DNA of 64,000 nt, from contig NZ_JAHZPJ010000011.1 of NCBI RefSeq assembly GCF_019929345.1, forward strand, positions 1 to 64,000, written 5' to 3'. The notes beneath the pieces were generated by a model that saw only the letters and a program-made list of their open reading frames with translations, did not search any database and was not told where the DNA came from. Shown piece after piece: positions 57,404-64,000 of the stretch. The translations under genes and the position numbers were made by a program. Positions within the stretch are counted from its first letter, which is position 1. The number at the start of each line of letters is the position of its first letter. The DNA is from Streptococcus oralis. GTDB taxonomy: Bacteria; Bacillota; Bacilli; Lactobacillales; Streptococcaceae.

Positions 57404-58367
57404 GCAGAAGAAGATCATCACCCTGTTTAACAATCTCTTCTCTAGTGGATTTCACTTGGTGGAAATTATTTCTTTTTTGGGCAGAAGTGCCCTGCTGGAA
57501 AAGGACTATGTGGCTCAAATGCACCAAGGCTTGTCTCAGGGGAAATCTTTCTCAGAAATGATGAACAGCTTGGGGTTTTCAAGTGCCATTGTGACCCAGC
57601 TATCCCTAGCTGAAGTTCACGGGAATCTTCATCTGAGTTTGGGAAAGATAGAAGAATATCTGGATAATTTGGCCAAGGTCAAGAAAAAGTTAATCGAAGT
57701 GGCGACCTATCCTCTGATTTTGCTGGGATTTCTCCTGCTAATCATGCTGGGGTTGAGAAACTATCTACTTCCCCAACTGGACAGTAGCAATATCGCCACC
57801 CAAATCATTGGCAATCTGCCACAAATTTTTCTGGGGCTAGTGTTGGTTTGCTCTCTGTCCCTACTTTTAGCCCTCACTTTCTACAAAAGAAGTTCCAAGA
57901 TGCGGGTCTTTTCGATGCTAGCACGGATTCCCTTTCTAGGAATCTTTGTCCAGACCTATCTGACAGCTTATTACGCGCGTGAATGGGGCAATATGATTTC
58001 GCAGGGAATGGAGCTGACGCAGATCTTTCAGATGATGAAGGAACAAGGTTCCCAGCTTTTTAAAGAAATCGGTCAAGATCTGGCTCAAGCCCTGCAAAAT
58101 GGTCAGGAATTTTCTCAGACTATAGCGACTTATCCATTTTTTAAGAGGGAGTTAAGTCTCATCATCGAGTATGGAGAAGTCAAATCCAAGCTGGGGAATG
58201 AGTTGGAAATCTATGCAGAAAAGACTTGGGAAGCCTTTTTTACCCGAGTCAACCGCACCATGAATTTGGTGCAGCCACTGGTCTTTATCTTTGTGGCCCT
58301 GATTATCGTTTTACTTTATGCGGCAATGCTTATGCCCATGTATCAAAATATGGAGGTAAATTTTTAG
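57351..58367 (+). CDS. comGB: Competence pilus inner-membrane platform ComGB (ComYB/CglB)
   Basis: 338 aa from ATG 57351 (MDISQVFRLKRKKLATAKQKK), the family start; the frame extends to 57273 but that part has no homology. Two type II secretion F domains with membrane helices near 134-160, 175-200 and 310-335 (PLVFIFVALIIVLLYAAMLMPMYQNMEVNF, the last about 30 residues). Ends 1 bp before comGC. Confidence 0.95.
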   Translation: MDISQVFRLKRKKLATAKQKKIITLFNNLFSSGFHLVEIISFLGRSALLEKDYVAQMHQGLSQGKSFSEMMNSLGFSSAIVTQLSLAEVHGNLHLSLGKIEEYLDNLAKVKKKLIEVATYPLILLGFLLLIMLGLRNYLLPQLDSSNIATQIIGNLPQIFLGLVLVCSLSLLLALTFYKRSSKMRVFSMLARIPFLGIFVQTYLTAYYAREWGNMISQGMELTQIFQMMKEQGSQLFKEIGQDLAQALQNGQEFSQTIATYPFFKRELSLIIEYGEVKSKLGNELEIYAEKTWEAFFTRVNRTMNLVQPLVFIFVALIIVLLYAAMLMPMYQNMEVNF

Positions 58368-58368
58368 A

Positions 58369-58692
58369 ATGAAAAAACTTATGACAAATTTGAAAAAAGC
58401 CAAGGCGAAAGCCTTTACTCTCGTGGAAATGTTGGTGGTCCTTTTAATCATTAGCGTACTTCTCTTGCTCTTTGTGCCTAATTTGACCAAACAAAAGGAT
58501 GCAGTGAATGACAAAGGAAAAGCTGCTGTTGTTAAGGTGGTGGAAAGTCAGGCAGAACTCTATAGTCTGGACAAGAATGAAGATGCTAGTTTAAGTAAAT
58601 TACAGGCAGACGGTCGCATCACAGCAGAGCAAGCCAAGGCTTATAAAGAATACCATGCAAAACAAAAAACAAGTCAAACTGTTGCGGATTAA
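58369..58692 (+). CDS. comGC: Major competence pseudopilin ComGC (ComYC/CglC)
   Basis: 107 aa. The type IV prepilin leader ends at A/F in AKAKAFTLVEMLVVLLII, with Glu at +5 of the mature protein and the following membrane helix. It is the structural subunit of the competence pilus. The start ATGAAAAAACTT at 58369 follows GGAGGTAAATTTTTAGA. It is also partly complementary to the csRNA middle (CTTTTTCAT), a possible target worth testing. Overlaps comGD by 38 bp. Confidence 0.96.
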   Translation: MKKLMTNLKKAKAKAFTLVEMLVVLLIISVLLLLFVPNLTKQKDAVNDKGKAAVVKVVESQAELYSLDKNEDASLSKLQADGRITAEQAKAYKEYHAKQKTSQTVAD

Positions 58693-59089
58693 GGCCTTTA
58701 CCATGTTAGAAAGTCTCTTGGTTTTGGGGCTTGTGAGTATCATTGCCTTGGGCTTGTCTGGTTCAGTCCAGTCCAGTTTTGCAGCGGTAGAGGAGCAGAT
58801 TTTCTTTATGGAATTTGAAGAACTCTATCGGGAAACTCAAAAACGCAGTCTAGCCAGTCAGCAAAAGACCAGCTTGAACTTAGATGGGCAGACAATCAAC
58901 AATGGTAGTCAGAAGTTGACTGTTCCCAAAGGGATTCATGCACCATCTGGACAAACGATTCATTTTGATCGAGCTGGGGGCAATTCGTCCCTGGCTAAGG
59001 TTGAATTTCAGACTAGCAAAGGAGTGATTCGCTATCAATTATATCTAGGAAATGGGAAAATTAAACGCATTAAGGAAACTAAAAATTAA
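58655..59089 (+). CDS. comGD: Minor pseudopilin ComGD (ComYD/CglD)
   Basis: 144 aa. N-terminal prepilin motif IKAFTMLESLLVLGLVSI with E at +5 of the mature part. The body (EELYRETQKRSLASQQKTSLNLDG … [18 protein letters not shown]) matches the pneumococcal CglD. Starts in the comGC 3' end and overlaps comGE by 38 bp. Confidence 0.93.
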   Translation: MQNKKQVKLLRIKAFTMLESLLVLGLVSIIALGLSGSVQSSFAAVEEQIFFMEFEELYRETQKRSLASQQKTSLNLDGQTINNGSQKLTVPKGIHAPSGQTIHFDRAGGNSSLAKVEFQTSKGVIRYQLYLGNGKIKRIKETKN

Positions 59090-59354
59090 GGCAGTGATCT
59101 TACTAGAAGCAGTAGTAGCGCTAGCCATATTTGCCAGTATTGCAACCCTCCTCTTGGGACAAATTCAGAAAAATAGACAAGAAGAGGCAGAAATCTTGCA
59201 AAAGGAAGAAGTCTTGCGTGTGGCGAAGATGGCTCTGCAGACAGGTCAAAATCAGGTAAAGGTAAATGGAGTGGAGATTCAGGTGTATTTTAATGAAAAA
59301 GGATTGGAGGTCTACCATGGTTCAGAGAAGTTGCTCGACCTTAAAGAGCAGTAA
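59052..59354 (+). CDS. comGE: Minor pseudopilin ComGE (ComYE/CglE)
   Basis: 100 aa. [28 protein letters not shown] is a prepilin-like N-terminal helix with a variant cleavage site (A/V). The short body ends [16 protein letters not shown] at 59052, behind GGAAAT. It overlaps the comGF start by 38 bp. Confidence 0.9.
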   Translation: MGKLNALRKLKIKAVILLEAVVALAIFASIATLLLGQIQKNRQEEAEILQKEEVLRVAKMALQTGQNQVKVNGVEIQVYFNEKGLEVYHGSEKLLDLKEQ

Positions 59355-59778
59355 GGTAAGAGCGTTCACTCTATTAGAATCTCTGGTTGCCCTTATCGTC
59401 ATTAGCGGAGGCTTGCTCCTCTTTCAAGCTATGAGCCAGCTCCTTATTTCGGAAGTTCGTTACCAGCAGCAAAGCGAGCAAAAGGAGTGGCTCTTGTTTG
59501 TGGATCAGCTGGAGGCGGAGTTAGAGCGTTCGCAGTTTGAAAAGGTAGAAGGCAATCGCCTCTATGTGAAGCAAGATGGCAAGGATATTGCTATGGGCAA
59601 GTCCAAATCGGACGACTTTCGGAAGACCGATAGCAGTGGCCGGGGCTATCAACCTATGGTTTATGGACTTAAATTAGCTCAGATTACAGAGGAAAATCAA
59701 TTGGTTCGCTTTCGCTTCCAATTTCAAAAAGGCTTAGAAAGGGAGTTCATCTATCGTGTGGAAAAAGCAAAAAGTTAA
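59317..59778 (+). CDS. comGF: Minor pseudopilin ComGF (ComYF/CglF)
   Basis: 153 aa from the ATG at 59317, behind TTGGAGGTCTACC; the longer frame upstream is the comGE overlap. [24 protein letters not shown] is the prepilin helix. [36 protein letters not shown] is the typical ComGF body. It overlaps comGG by 23 bp. Confidence 0.92.
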   Translation: MVQRSCSTLKSSKVRAFTLLESLVALIVISGGLLLFQAMSQLLISEVRYQQQSEQKEWLLFVDQLEAELERSQFEKVEGNRLYVKQDGKDIAMGKSKSDDFRKTDSSGRGYQPMVYGLKLAQITEENQLVRFRFQFQKGLEREFIYRVEKAKS

Positions 59779-60169
59779 GGCAGGTGTTCTCCTATATGCA
59801 GTCACTATGGCAGCTATCTTTAGTCTTTTGTTGCAGTTTTATTTGAATCGGCAAGTTGCCCATCACAAAGACTTTGTCCTAAACAAAGAAAAGTTGGCTG
59901 CTTTTGCCATGGCCAAGCGAAGTAAAGATAAGGCTGAGCAAGAAAGTGGTGAACGAGTCTTTAACCTAGGAAAAGTTACTTATCAAAATACGAAAACAGT
60001 TTTTGCAACAAGTGTTCGTCTGAATAAGAGCAACTATGAATTTCTCTTACCTTCAAGGAAAATCAAAGAAGAGAAAACGGATAAAAAGGAACAAGTAGCG
60101 ACTGATTCAAGCCAAGAACCAAATCAACAAAAAACAGACGATAAGGCAGATAAGAAAGATAATACCTAG
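59756..60169 (+). CDS. comGG: Minor pseudopilin ComGG (ComYG/CglG)
   Basis: 137 aa with GTG start at 59756 inside comGF. One hydrophobic N-terminal helix ([24 protein letters not shown]) without the classic FTLxE, as usual for ComGG. The last 35 residues are very Lys/Asp/Gln-rich ([20 protein letters not shown] and more). Last pilin gene of the operon. Confidence 0.9.
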   Translation: MWKKQKVKAGVLLYAVTMAAIFSLLLQFYLNRQVAHHKDFVLNKEKLAAFAMAKRSKDKAEQESGERVFNLGKVTYQNTKTVFATSVRLNKSNYEFLLPSRKIKEEKTDKKEQVATDSSQEPNQQKTDDKADKKDNT

Positions 60170-60201
60170 TCAATTCAACTTCTTTGTGTTAAACTAAAAG
60201 C

Positions 60202-60792
60202 ATGAAACATGATTTTAATCACAAAGCAGAAACCTTTGATTCGCCCAAAAATATCTTTCTTGCAAACTTGGTTTGTCAAGCAGTTGAAAAACAGATTGAT
60301 TTTCTATCAGACAAGGAAATATTGGATTTCGGTGGTGGGACGGGTCTATTAACCTTGCCCTTAGCAAAGCAGGCTAAGTCTGTCACACTGGTAGACATCT
60401 CGGAGAAAATGCTGGAGCAAGCCCGTTTGAAAGCAGAGCAACAAGAAATCAAGAATATCCAGTTTTTGGAGCAGGATTTACTGGTGAATCCCTTGGAACA
60501 GCAATTTGACCTGATTATTGTCAGTCGGGTTCTTCATCATATGCCTGATCTAGATGCGACTCTTGCCATGTTTCACCATCATCTTAGGGAGAATGGACAA
60601 GTGCTTATTGCTGATTTTGTCAAGACAGATACCAATCACCATGGTTTTGATTTAGCTGAACTGGAAACCAAGCTCGCCCAGTTTAGTTTTTCAAGCATTG
60701 ACAGTCAGATCCTCTATAGTGCTGAAGGTCTTTTCCTAGGAAATTACGCAGAACTCTTTTTAACAGTAGCCCAAAAATCACTCGCTGACTAA
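60202..60792 (+). CDS. Class I SAM-dependent methyltransferase
   Basis: 196 aa. Motif I DFGGGTGLLTLPLAK (about residues 46-60), followed by VDISEKMLEQAR and QQFDLIIVSRVLHHMPDLDATL (motif IV region with the HHM typical of UbiE/small-molecule methyltransferases). Substrate unknown. It follows comGG by 32 bp and may be read through from the competence operon. Its stop codon lies inside a terminator stem. Confidence 0.9.
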   Translation: MKHDFNHKAETFDSPKNIFLANLVCQAVEKQIDFLSDKEILDFGGGTGLLTLPLAKQAKSVTLVDISEKMLEQARLKAEQQEIKNIQFLEQDLLVNPLEQQFDLIIVSRVLHHMPDLDATLAMFHHHLRENGQVLIADFVKTDTNHHGFDLAELETKLAQFSFSSIDSQILYSAEGLFLGNYAELFLTVAQKSLAD

Positions 60793-60806
60793 AGTAGTGA
60801 TTTTTT
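60773..60806 (+). terminator. Terminator overlapping the methyltransferase stop
   Basis: AAAAATCACT (60773-60782) / AGTGATTTTT (60796-60805); the TAA of the methyltransferase gene (60790-60792) is in the loop. A translating ribosome would disrupt the stem's left arm. Confidence 0.75.
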
Positions 60807-60850
60807 CTCTTCAAATGGAAAAAAGGAGGGAAATTTGATAAGATAGGAAT

Positions 60851-61804
60851 ATGGATTTTGAAAAAATTGAACAAGCTTATACGTATTTACTAGAGAATGT
60901 CCAAGTCATCCAAAGTGATTTGGTGACCAACTTTTATGACGCCTTGGTAGAGCAAAATAGTATCTATCTAGATGGCGAGACCGATCTAGAACAGGTCAAG
61001 GAGAACAATCAAGCCCTTAAACGCTTAGCGCTTCGCAAGGAAGAGTGGCTCAAGACCTACCAGTTTCTCTTGATGAAGGCAGGACAAACGGAACCTTTAC
61101 AGGCCAATCACCAGTTTACACCAGATGCCATTGCCCTCCTCTTGGTACTTGTTGTGGAAGAATTGCTTGATCAAGAGGAAATTAGCATCCTCGAAATCGG
61201 TTCTGGAATGGGAATTCTGGGTGCTACTTTTTTGACTTCTCTTGCTAAAAAAGTGGATTACTTGGGAATTGAAGTGGACGACTTGCTGATTGATTTGGCA
61301 GCTAGTATGGCAGATGTGATTGGTTTGCAGGCTGGTTTTGTTCAGGGTGACGCCGTTCGTCCGCAAATGCTTAAAGAAAGCGATGTGGTCATCAGTGACT
61401 TGCCTGTTGGCTATTACCCAGACGATTCCATCGCCTCTCGATATCAAGTGGCTTCTAATCAAGAACGTACCTATGCTCATCATTTGCTCATGGAGCAAGG
61501 GCTCAAGTACCTCAAGTCAGATGGCTACGCTATTTTTCTGGCTCCGAGTGATTTACTAACCAGTCCTCAAAGTGACTTATTAAAAGGATGGCTTAAAGAG
61601 AAAGCGAGCTTAGTTGCGATGATTAGCTTGCCAGAGACACTATTTTCTCATGCTAGCCAAGCCAAGACAATCTTTGTTTTACAAAAGAAAGCTGAAGAGG
61701 AGTTGGTTCCGTTTATCTATCCGCTAGAAAGCTTGCAAGATCCAGCTGCACTAATGAAATTTAAAGAAAATTTTCAAAAATGGAGTCAAGGTACTGAAAA
61801 TTAA
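60851..61804 (+). CDS. YtxK-type class I methyltransferase
   Basis: 317 aa. Helical N-terminal region (1 to about 105) followed by a Rossmann methyltransferase with ILEIGSGMGILGATFL (motif I). The family resembles N6-adenine DNA methylases, but the NPPY-like position reads SDLPVGYYP, so adenine methylation is uncertain. It is conserved between the comG operon and ackA in streptococci and Bacillus (ytxK next to ackA). Probable -10 region upstream, no strong RBS (TAGGAATATG). Confidence 0.9.
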   Translation: MDFEKIEQAYTYLLENVQVIQSDLVTNFYDALVEQNSIYLDGETDLEQVKENNQALKRLALRKEEWLKTYQFLLMKAGQTEPLQANHQFTPDAIALLLVLVVEELLDQEEISILEIGSGMGILGATFLTSLAKKVDYLGIEVDDLLIDLAASMADVIGLQAGFVQGDAVRPQMLKESDVVISDLPVGYYPDDSIASRYQVASNQERTYAHHLLMEQGLKYLKSDGYAIFLAPSDLLTSPQSDLLKGWLKEKASLVAMISLPETLFSHASQAKTIFVLQKKAEEELVPFIYPLESLQDPAALMKFKENFQKWSQGTEN

Positions 61805-61816
61805 GCAAGAATTTGT

Positions 61817-61840
61817 TATAATGGATGAAAACGCTTAAAA
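61817..61840 (+). promoter_or_regulatory. ackA -10 box with cre-like site
   Basis: TATAAT (61817-61822), then ATGAAAACGCTTAAAA (61825-61840), a 15-of-16 match to the cre consensus, at or just after the predicted start. CcpA control of ackA by glucose is likely; the downstream position favours repression over activation. Confidence 0.7.
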
Positions 61841-61853
61841 GGGGTATCATCTT

Positions 61854-63044
61854 ATGACAAAAACAATTGCAATCAATGCAGGAAGCTCAAGTTTGAAATG
61901 GCAACTCTATCAAATGCCAGAAGAAGTAGTATTGGCGAAAGGCTTGATTGAACGCATCGGTTTGAAGGACTCTATTTCAACTGTAAAATTTGACGGACGT
62001 TCTGAACAACAAATTCTTGATATTGACGACCACACAAAAGCCGTTAAAATCTTGTTGGATGATTTGATTCGTTTTGACATTATCAAAGGTTATGATGAAA
62101 TTACTGGTGTCGGGCACCGTGTCGTGGCTGGTGGTGAATATTTCAAAGAGTCAACCTTGGTAGAGGGAGATGTTTTAGAAAAGGTTGAAGAGTTGGGCCT
62201 CTTGGCTCCTCTTCACAATCCAGCCAATGCAGCAGGAATTCGTGCCTTCAAGGAGTTGCTTCCAGATATTACCAGCGTTGTTGTTTTTGATACATCATTC
62301 CATACAACCATGCCAGAAAAAGCATATCGCTACCCTCTTCCAAACCAATACTACACTGAAAATAAAGTTCGTAAGTATGGGGCTCACGGGACAAGCCATC
62401 AGTTTGTGGCAGAAGAAGCAGCTAAAGTTTTGGGTCGACCACTAGAAGACTTGAAACTGATTACCTGCCATATTGGTAATGGTGCTTCTATTACAGCTGT
62501 CAAAGGTGGTCAGTCTGTTGATACCTCTATGGGATTCACCCCACTTGGTGGTATCATGATGGGGACTCGTACAGGCGATATCGATCCCGCTATCATTCCT
62601 TATCTCATGCAATATACAGAGGACTTCAATACACCAGAAGATATCAGTCGTATTCTCAATCGTGAGTCTGGGCTTTTAGGTGTGTCTGAAAAATCAAGTG
62701 ACATGCGTGATGTTATGGCTGCAGTAAAGGCAGGCGACCATAATGCGACCTTGGCCTATGAGATGTATATTGATCGTATTCAAAAATACATTGGTCAGTA
62801 TTTGGCAGTTTTGAACGGTGCAGATGCGATTATCTTTACAGCTGGTGTTGGTGAAAATGCCACAGCAGTACGTGGAGATATTATTTCAGGAATTTCTTGG
62901 TTTGGATGTGATGTGGATCCAGAAAAGAACGTCTTTGGTGTGACTGGAGACATCTCAACTGACGCAGCGAAAATCCGTGTCTTGGTAATCCCAACAGATG
63001 AAGAATTGGTCATCGCACGTGATGTTGAACGATTCAAAAAATAA
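61854..63044 (+). CDS. ackA: Acetate kinase
   Basis: 396 aa. Makes ATP from acetyl phosphate in mixed-acid/pyruvate-oxidase metabolism. [12 protein letters not shown] (phosphate-binding), [45 protein letters not shown] and [26 protein letters not shown] are all intact. RBS AAAGGGGTATC. Its terminator is at 63072. Acetyl phosphate level can also affect response regulators such as CiaR, which controls the csRNAs in this window. Confidence 0.97.
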   Translation: MTKTIAINAGSSSLKWQLYQMPEEVVLAKGLIERIGLKDSISTVKFDGRSEQQILDIDDHTKAVKILLDDLIRFDIIKGYDEITGVGHRVVAGGEYFKESTLVEGDVLEKVEELGLLAPLHNPANAAGIRAFKELLPDITSVVVFDTSFHTTMPEKAYRYPLPNQYYTENKVRKYGAHGTSHQFVAEEAAKVLGRPLEDLKLITCHIGNGASITAVKGGQSVDTSMGFTPLGGIMMGTRTGDIDPAIIPYLMQYTEDFNTPEDISRILNRESGLLGVSEKSSDMRDVMAAVKAGDHNATLAYEMYIDRIQKYIGQYLAVLNGADAIIFTAGVGENATAVRGDIISGISWFGCDVDPEKNVFGVTGDISTDAAKIRVLVIPTDEELVIARDVERFKK

Positions 63045-63071
63045 CTAAAATAAGAACTAATGTACATGTAA

Positions 63072-63104
63072 AAAGAGTTGGAGAGTTTGCTCTCCAGCTT
63101 TTTT
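63072..63104 (+). terminator. ackA terminator
   Basis: AGTTGGAGAG / CTCTCCAGCT with loop TTTG, followed by TTTTTTG; A/T pairs extend the stem. Confidence 0.9.
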
Positions 63105-63155
63105 GCTTGGGGAAATCTCTAAAACCTTGCTGTTATTGGCTTTTTCGAAAAATAT

Positions 63156-63161
63156 GGTATA
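63156..63161 (+). promoter_or_regulatory. rnpA -10 box
   Basis: TATAAT about 32 bp upstream of rnpA; the -35 region is not clear. It should transcribe rnpA and yidC. Confidence 0.6.
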
Positions 63162-63192
63162 ATAGTAGTAATTTAATAGATGGAGTTGAGTT

Positions 63193-63564
63193 TTGAAGAA
63201 AAACTTTCGTGTAAAAAGAGAGAAAGATTTTAAGGCGATTTTCAAAGACGGAACAAGTTTTGCTAATCGAAAATTTGTTGTCTACCAATTGGAAAACCAG
63301 CAAAACCATTTTCGAGTAGGACTGTCCGTCAGCAAAAAGCTGGGGAATGCAGTTACCAGAAATCAAATTAAGAGACGAATCCGACACATTCTACAAAGTG
63401 TAAAAGGGAGTTTAGTAGAGCATGTTGATTTTGTCGTGATTGCCCGAAAAGGGGTGGAAACCTTGGAATATGCAGAGATGGAGAAAAACCTACTCCACGT
63501 ATTAAAGTTATCAAAGATTTACCAGGAAGGAAATGGGAGTGAAAAAGAAACTACAGTTGACTAG
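63193..63564 (+). CDS. rnpA: Ribonuclease P protein component
   Basis: 123 aa. Binds RNase P RNA and pre-tRNA 5' leaders. TTG start at 63193 behind ATGGAGTTGAGT gives [31 protein letters not shown]; the RNR motif [12 protein letters not shown] is intact. The gene overlaps the start of yidC by 26 bp, so the two are coupled. In pneumococcus this pair is not next to the origin. Confidence 0.95.
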   Translation: MKKNFRVKREKDFKAIFKDGTSFANRKFVVYQLENQQNHFRVGLSVSKKLGNAVTRNQIKRRIRHILQSVKGSLVEHVDFVVIARKGVETLEYAEMEKNLLHVLKLSKIYQEGNGSEKETTVD

Positions 63565-64000
63565 TTTGTTGGGCTTGTCTTTAGTTGTCATGACGGCCTG
63601 TGGGACAAGCGATGTTACAGCAGATTCTACAGATATATGGAGTAAATTTGTCTATTTTTTTGCTGAAATCATCCGCTTTTTGTCCTTTGACATTAGTATC
63701 GGAGTGGGGATTATTCTCTTCACAATATTGATTCGGACGATTTTATTGCCAGTTTTTCAGACACAGATGGTTGCCTCTAGAAAAATGCAAGAAGCCCAAC
63801 CACGCATCAAGGCTTTGCGAGAGCAATATCCGGGTCGTGATATGGAAAGTAGAACCAAGCTAGACCAGGAGATGCGTAAGGTCTATAAAGAGTTAGGGAT
63901 CAAGCATTCATCCTCTCTCTGGCCAATTTTAATACAAATGCCGGTTCTCTTGGCGCTCTTTCAAGCCTTGAGTCGAGTAGACTTTTTAAAAACAGGTCAC
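63539..64000 (+). CDS. yidC: Membrane protein insertase YidC/OxaA (5' part; 3' end outside window)
   Basis: 154 codons before the window ends. [21 protein letters not shown] is a lipoprotein signal peptide with the lipobox Cys. [41 protein letters not shown] is the first core helix region with the functional Arg, and [33 protein letters not shown] the start of the next. GTG 63539 is preferred because its spacing to AGGAAGGA is right; ATG 63533 is in frame but too close. Assists membrane protein insertion with SecY. Confidence 0.93.
   Translation, partial: MKKKLQLTSLLGLSLVVMTACGTSDVTADSTDIWSKFVYFFAEIIRFLSFDISIGVGIILFTILIRTILLPVFQTQMVASRKMQEAQPRIKALREQYPGRDMESRTKLDQEMRKVYKELGIKHSSSLWPILIQMPVLLALFQALSRVDFLKTGH

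Noticed and set aside
63045..63192. rnpA-yidC neighbourhood considered as a replication origin.
   Set aside because: No dnaA, no rpmH and no DnaA-box cluster is visible; mitis-group streptococci carry oriC elsewhere.

Overview
The window looks like the chromosome of a Streptococcus of the mitis group (S. mitis, S. oralis or S. pseudopneumoniae rather than a typical S. pneumoniae). The ribosomal, csRNA, ruvB-uppS-cdsA-rseP-proS and comG/ackA/rnpA/yidC blocks read almost like pneumococcus. The protein sequences, the extra surface-protein gene at the left edge and the IS-bounded gene order differ. Species assignment is inference. Base composition is low-GC with strong AGGAGG-type ribosome binding sites.

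Layout. 1-1480: 3' end of an LPXTG cell-wall adhesin with two near-identical 398-bp repeats. 1481-3690: an IS remnant, then a competence-type (ComX/SigX) promoter driving a 47-aa ORF and a polytopic membrane protein; a 12-bp stem links the stop of the first to the ribosome binding site of the second. 3735-7871: anaerobic ribonucleotide reductase nrdD, a 47-aa protein, a GNAT enzyme, nrdG and a uridine-kinase-like gene. 7973-23356: the S10-spc-alpha ribosomal operon (rpsJ to rplQ, with secY, adk, infA, rpoA). Its intergenic gaps hold structured repeat copies, and a 59-aa ORF lies between rpsH and rplF. 23445-30483: ACT and PFL (DUF711) proteins, a first CiaR-type small RNA, a phosphoglycerate-mutase-like enzyme, leuS, and a MarR regulator/thioesterase pair with matching operators. 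30507-34378: a yjdF-type leader and gene, two GNATs, two tandem csRNA genes, ruvB, a nucleotidyltransferase-like gene and a fourth csRNA gene. 34473-40663: uppS, cdsA, frameshifted rseP, proS and a 6-phospho-beta-glucosidase.

40641-41531 and 49328-50381 are decayed insertion sequences (ISL3 and IS30 families). They bracket a block with a CPBP protease and a purine-type permease (minus strand), a Cof hydrolase, adhP and the mannose PTS manLMN. After the second IS scar come a DUF975 membrane protein, tgt, an OatA-type acyltransferase, nagA, a DUF1033 gene, the competence pilus operon comGA-comGG behind a second SigX-type promoter, two methyltransferases, ackA, rnpA and the start of yidC.

How the parts connect. 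Competence runs through the window: two SigX boxes switch genes on, while four csRNA genes, each behind a CiaR-type direct repeat, belong to a family known in pneumococcus to repress competence through comC. Carbon control shows as cre-like sites at manL and ackA and a Rex-like site at adhP. The least explained features are (i) the folded repeat copies inside the ribosomal operon, whose apical stems differ in sequence but keep pairing, (ii) the 59-aa ORF among them, (iii) the coupling hairpin in the competence-type operon, and (iv) two promoters placed so close to the start codon that the mRNAs should be leaderless.
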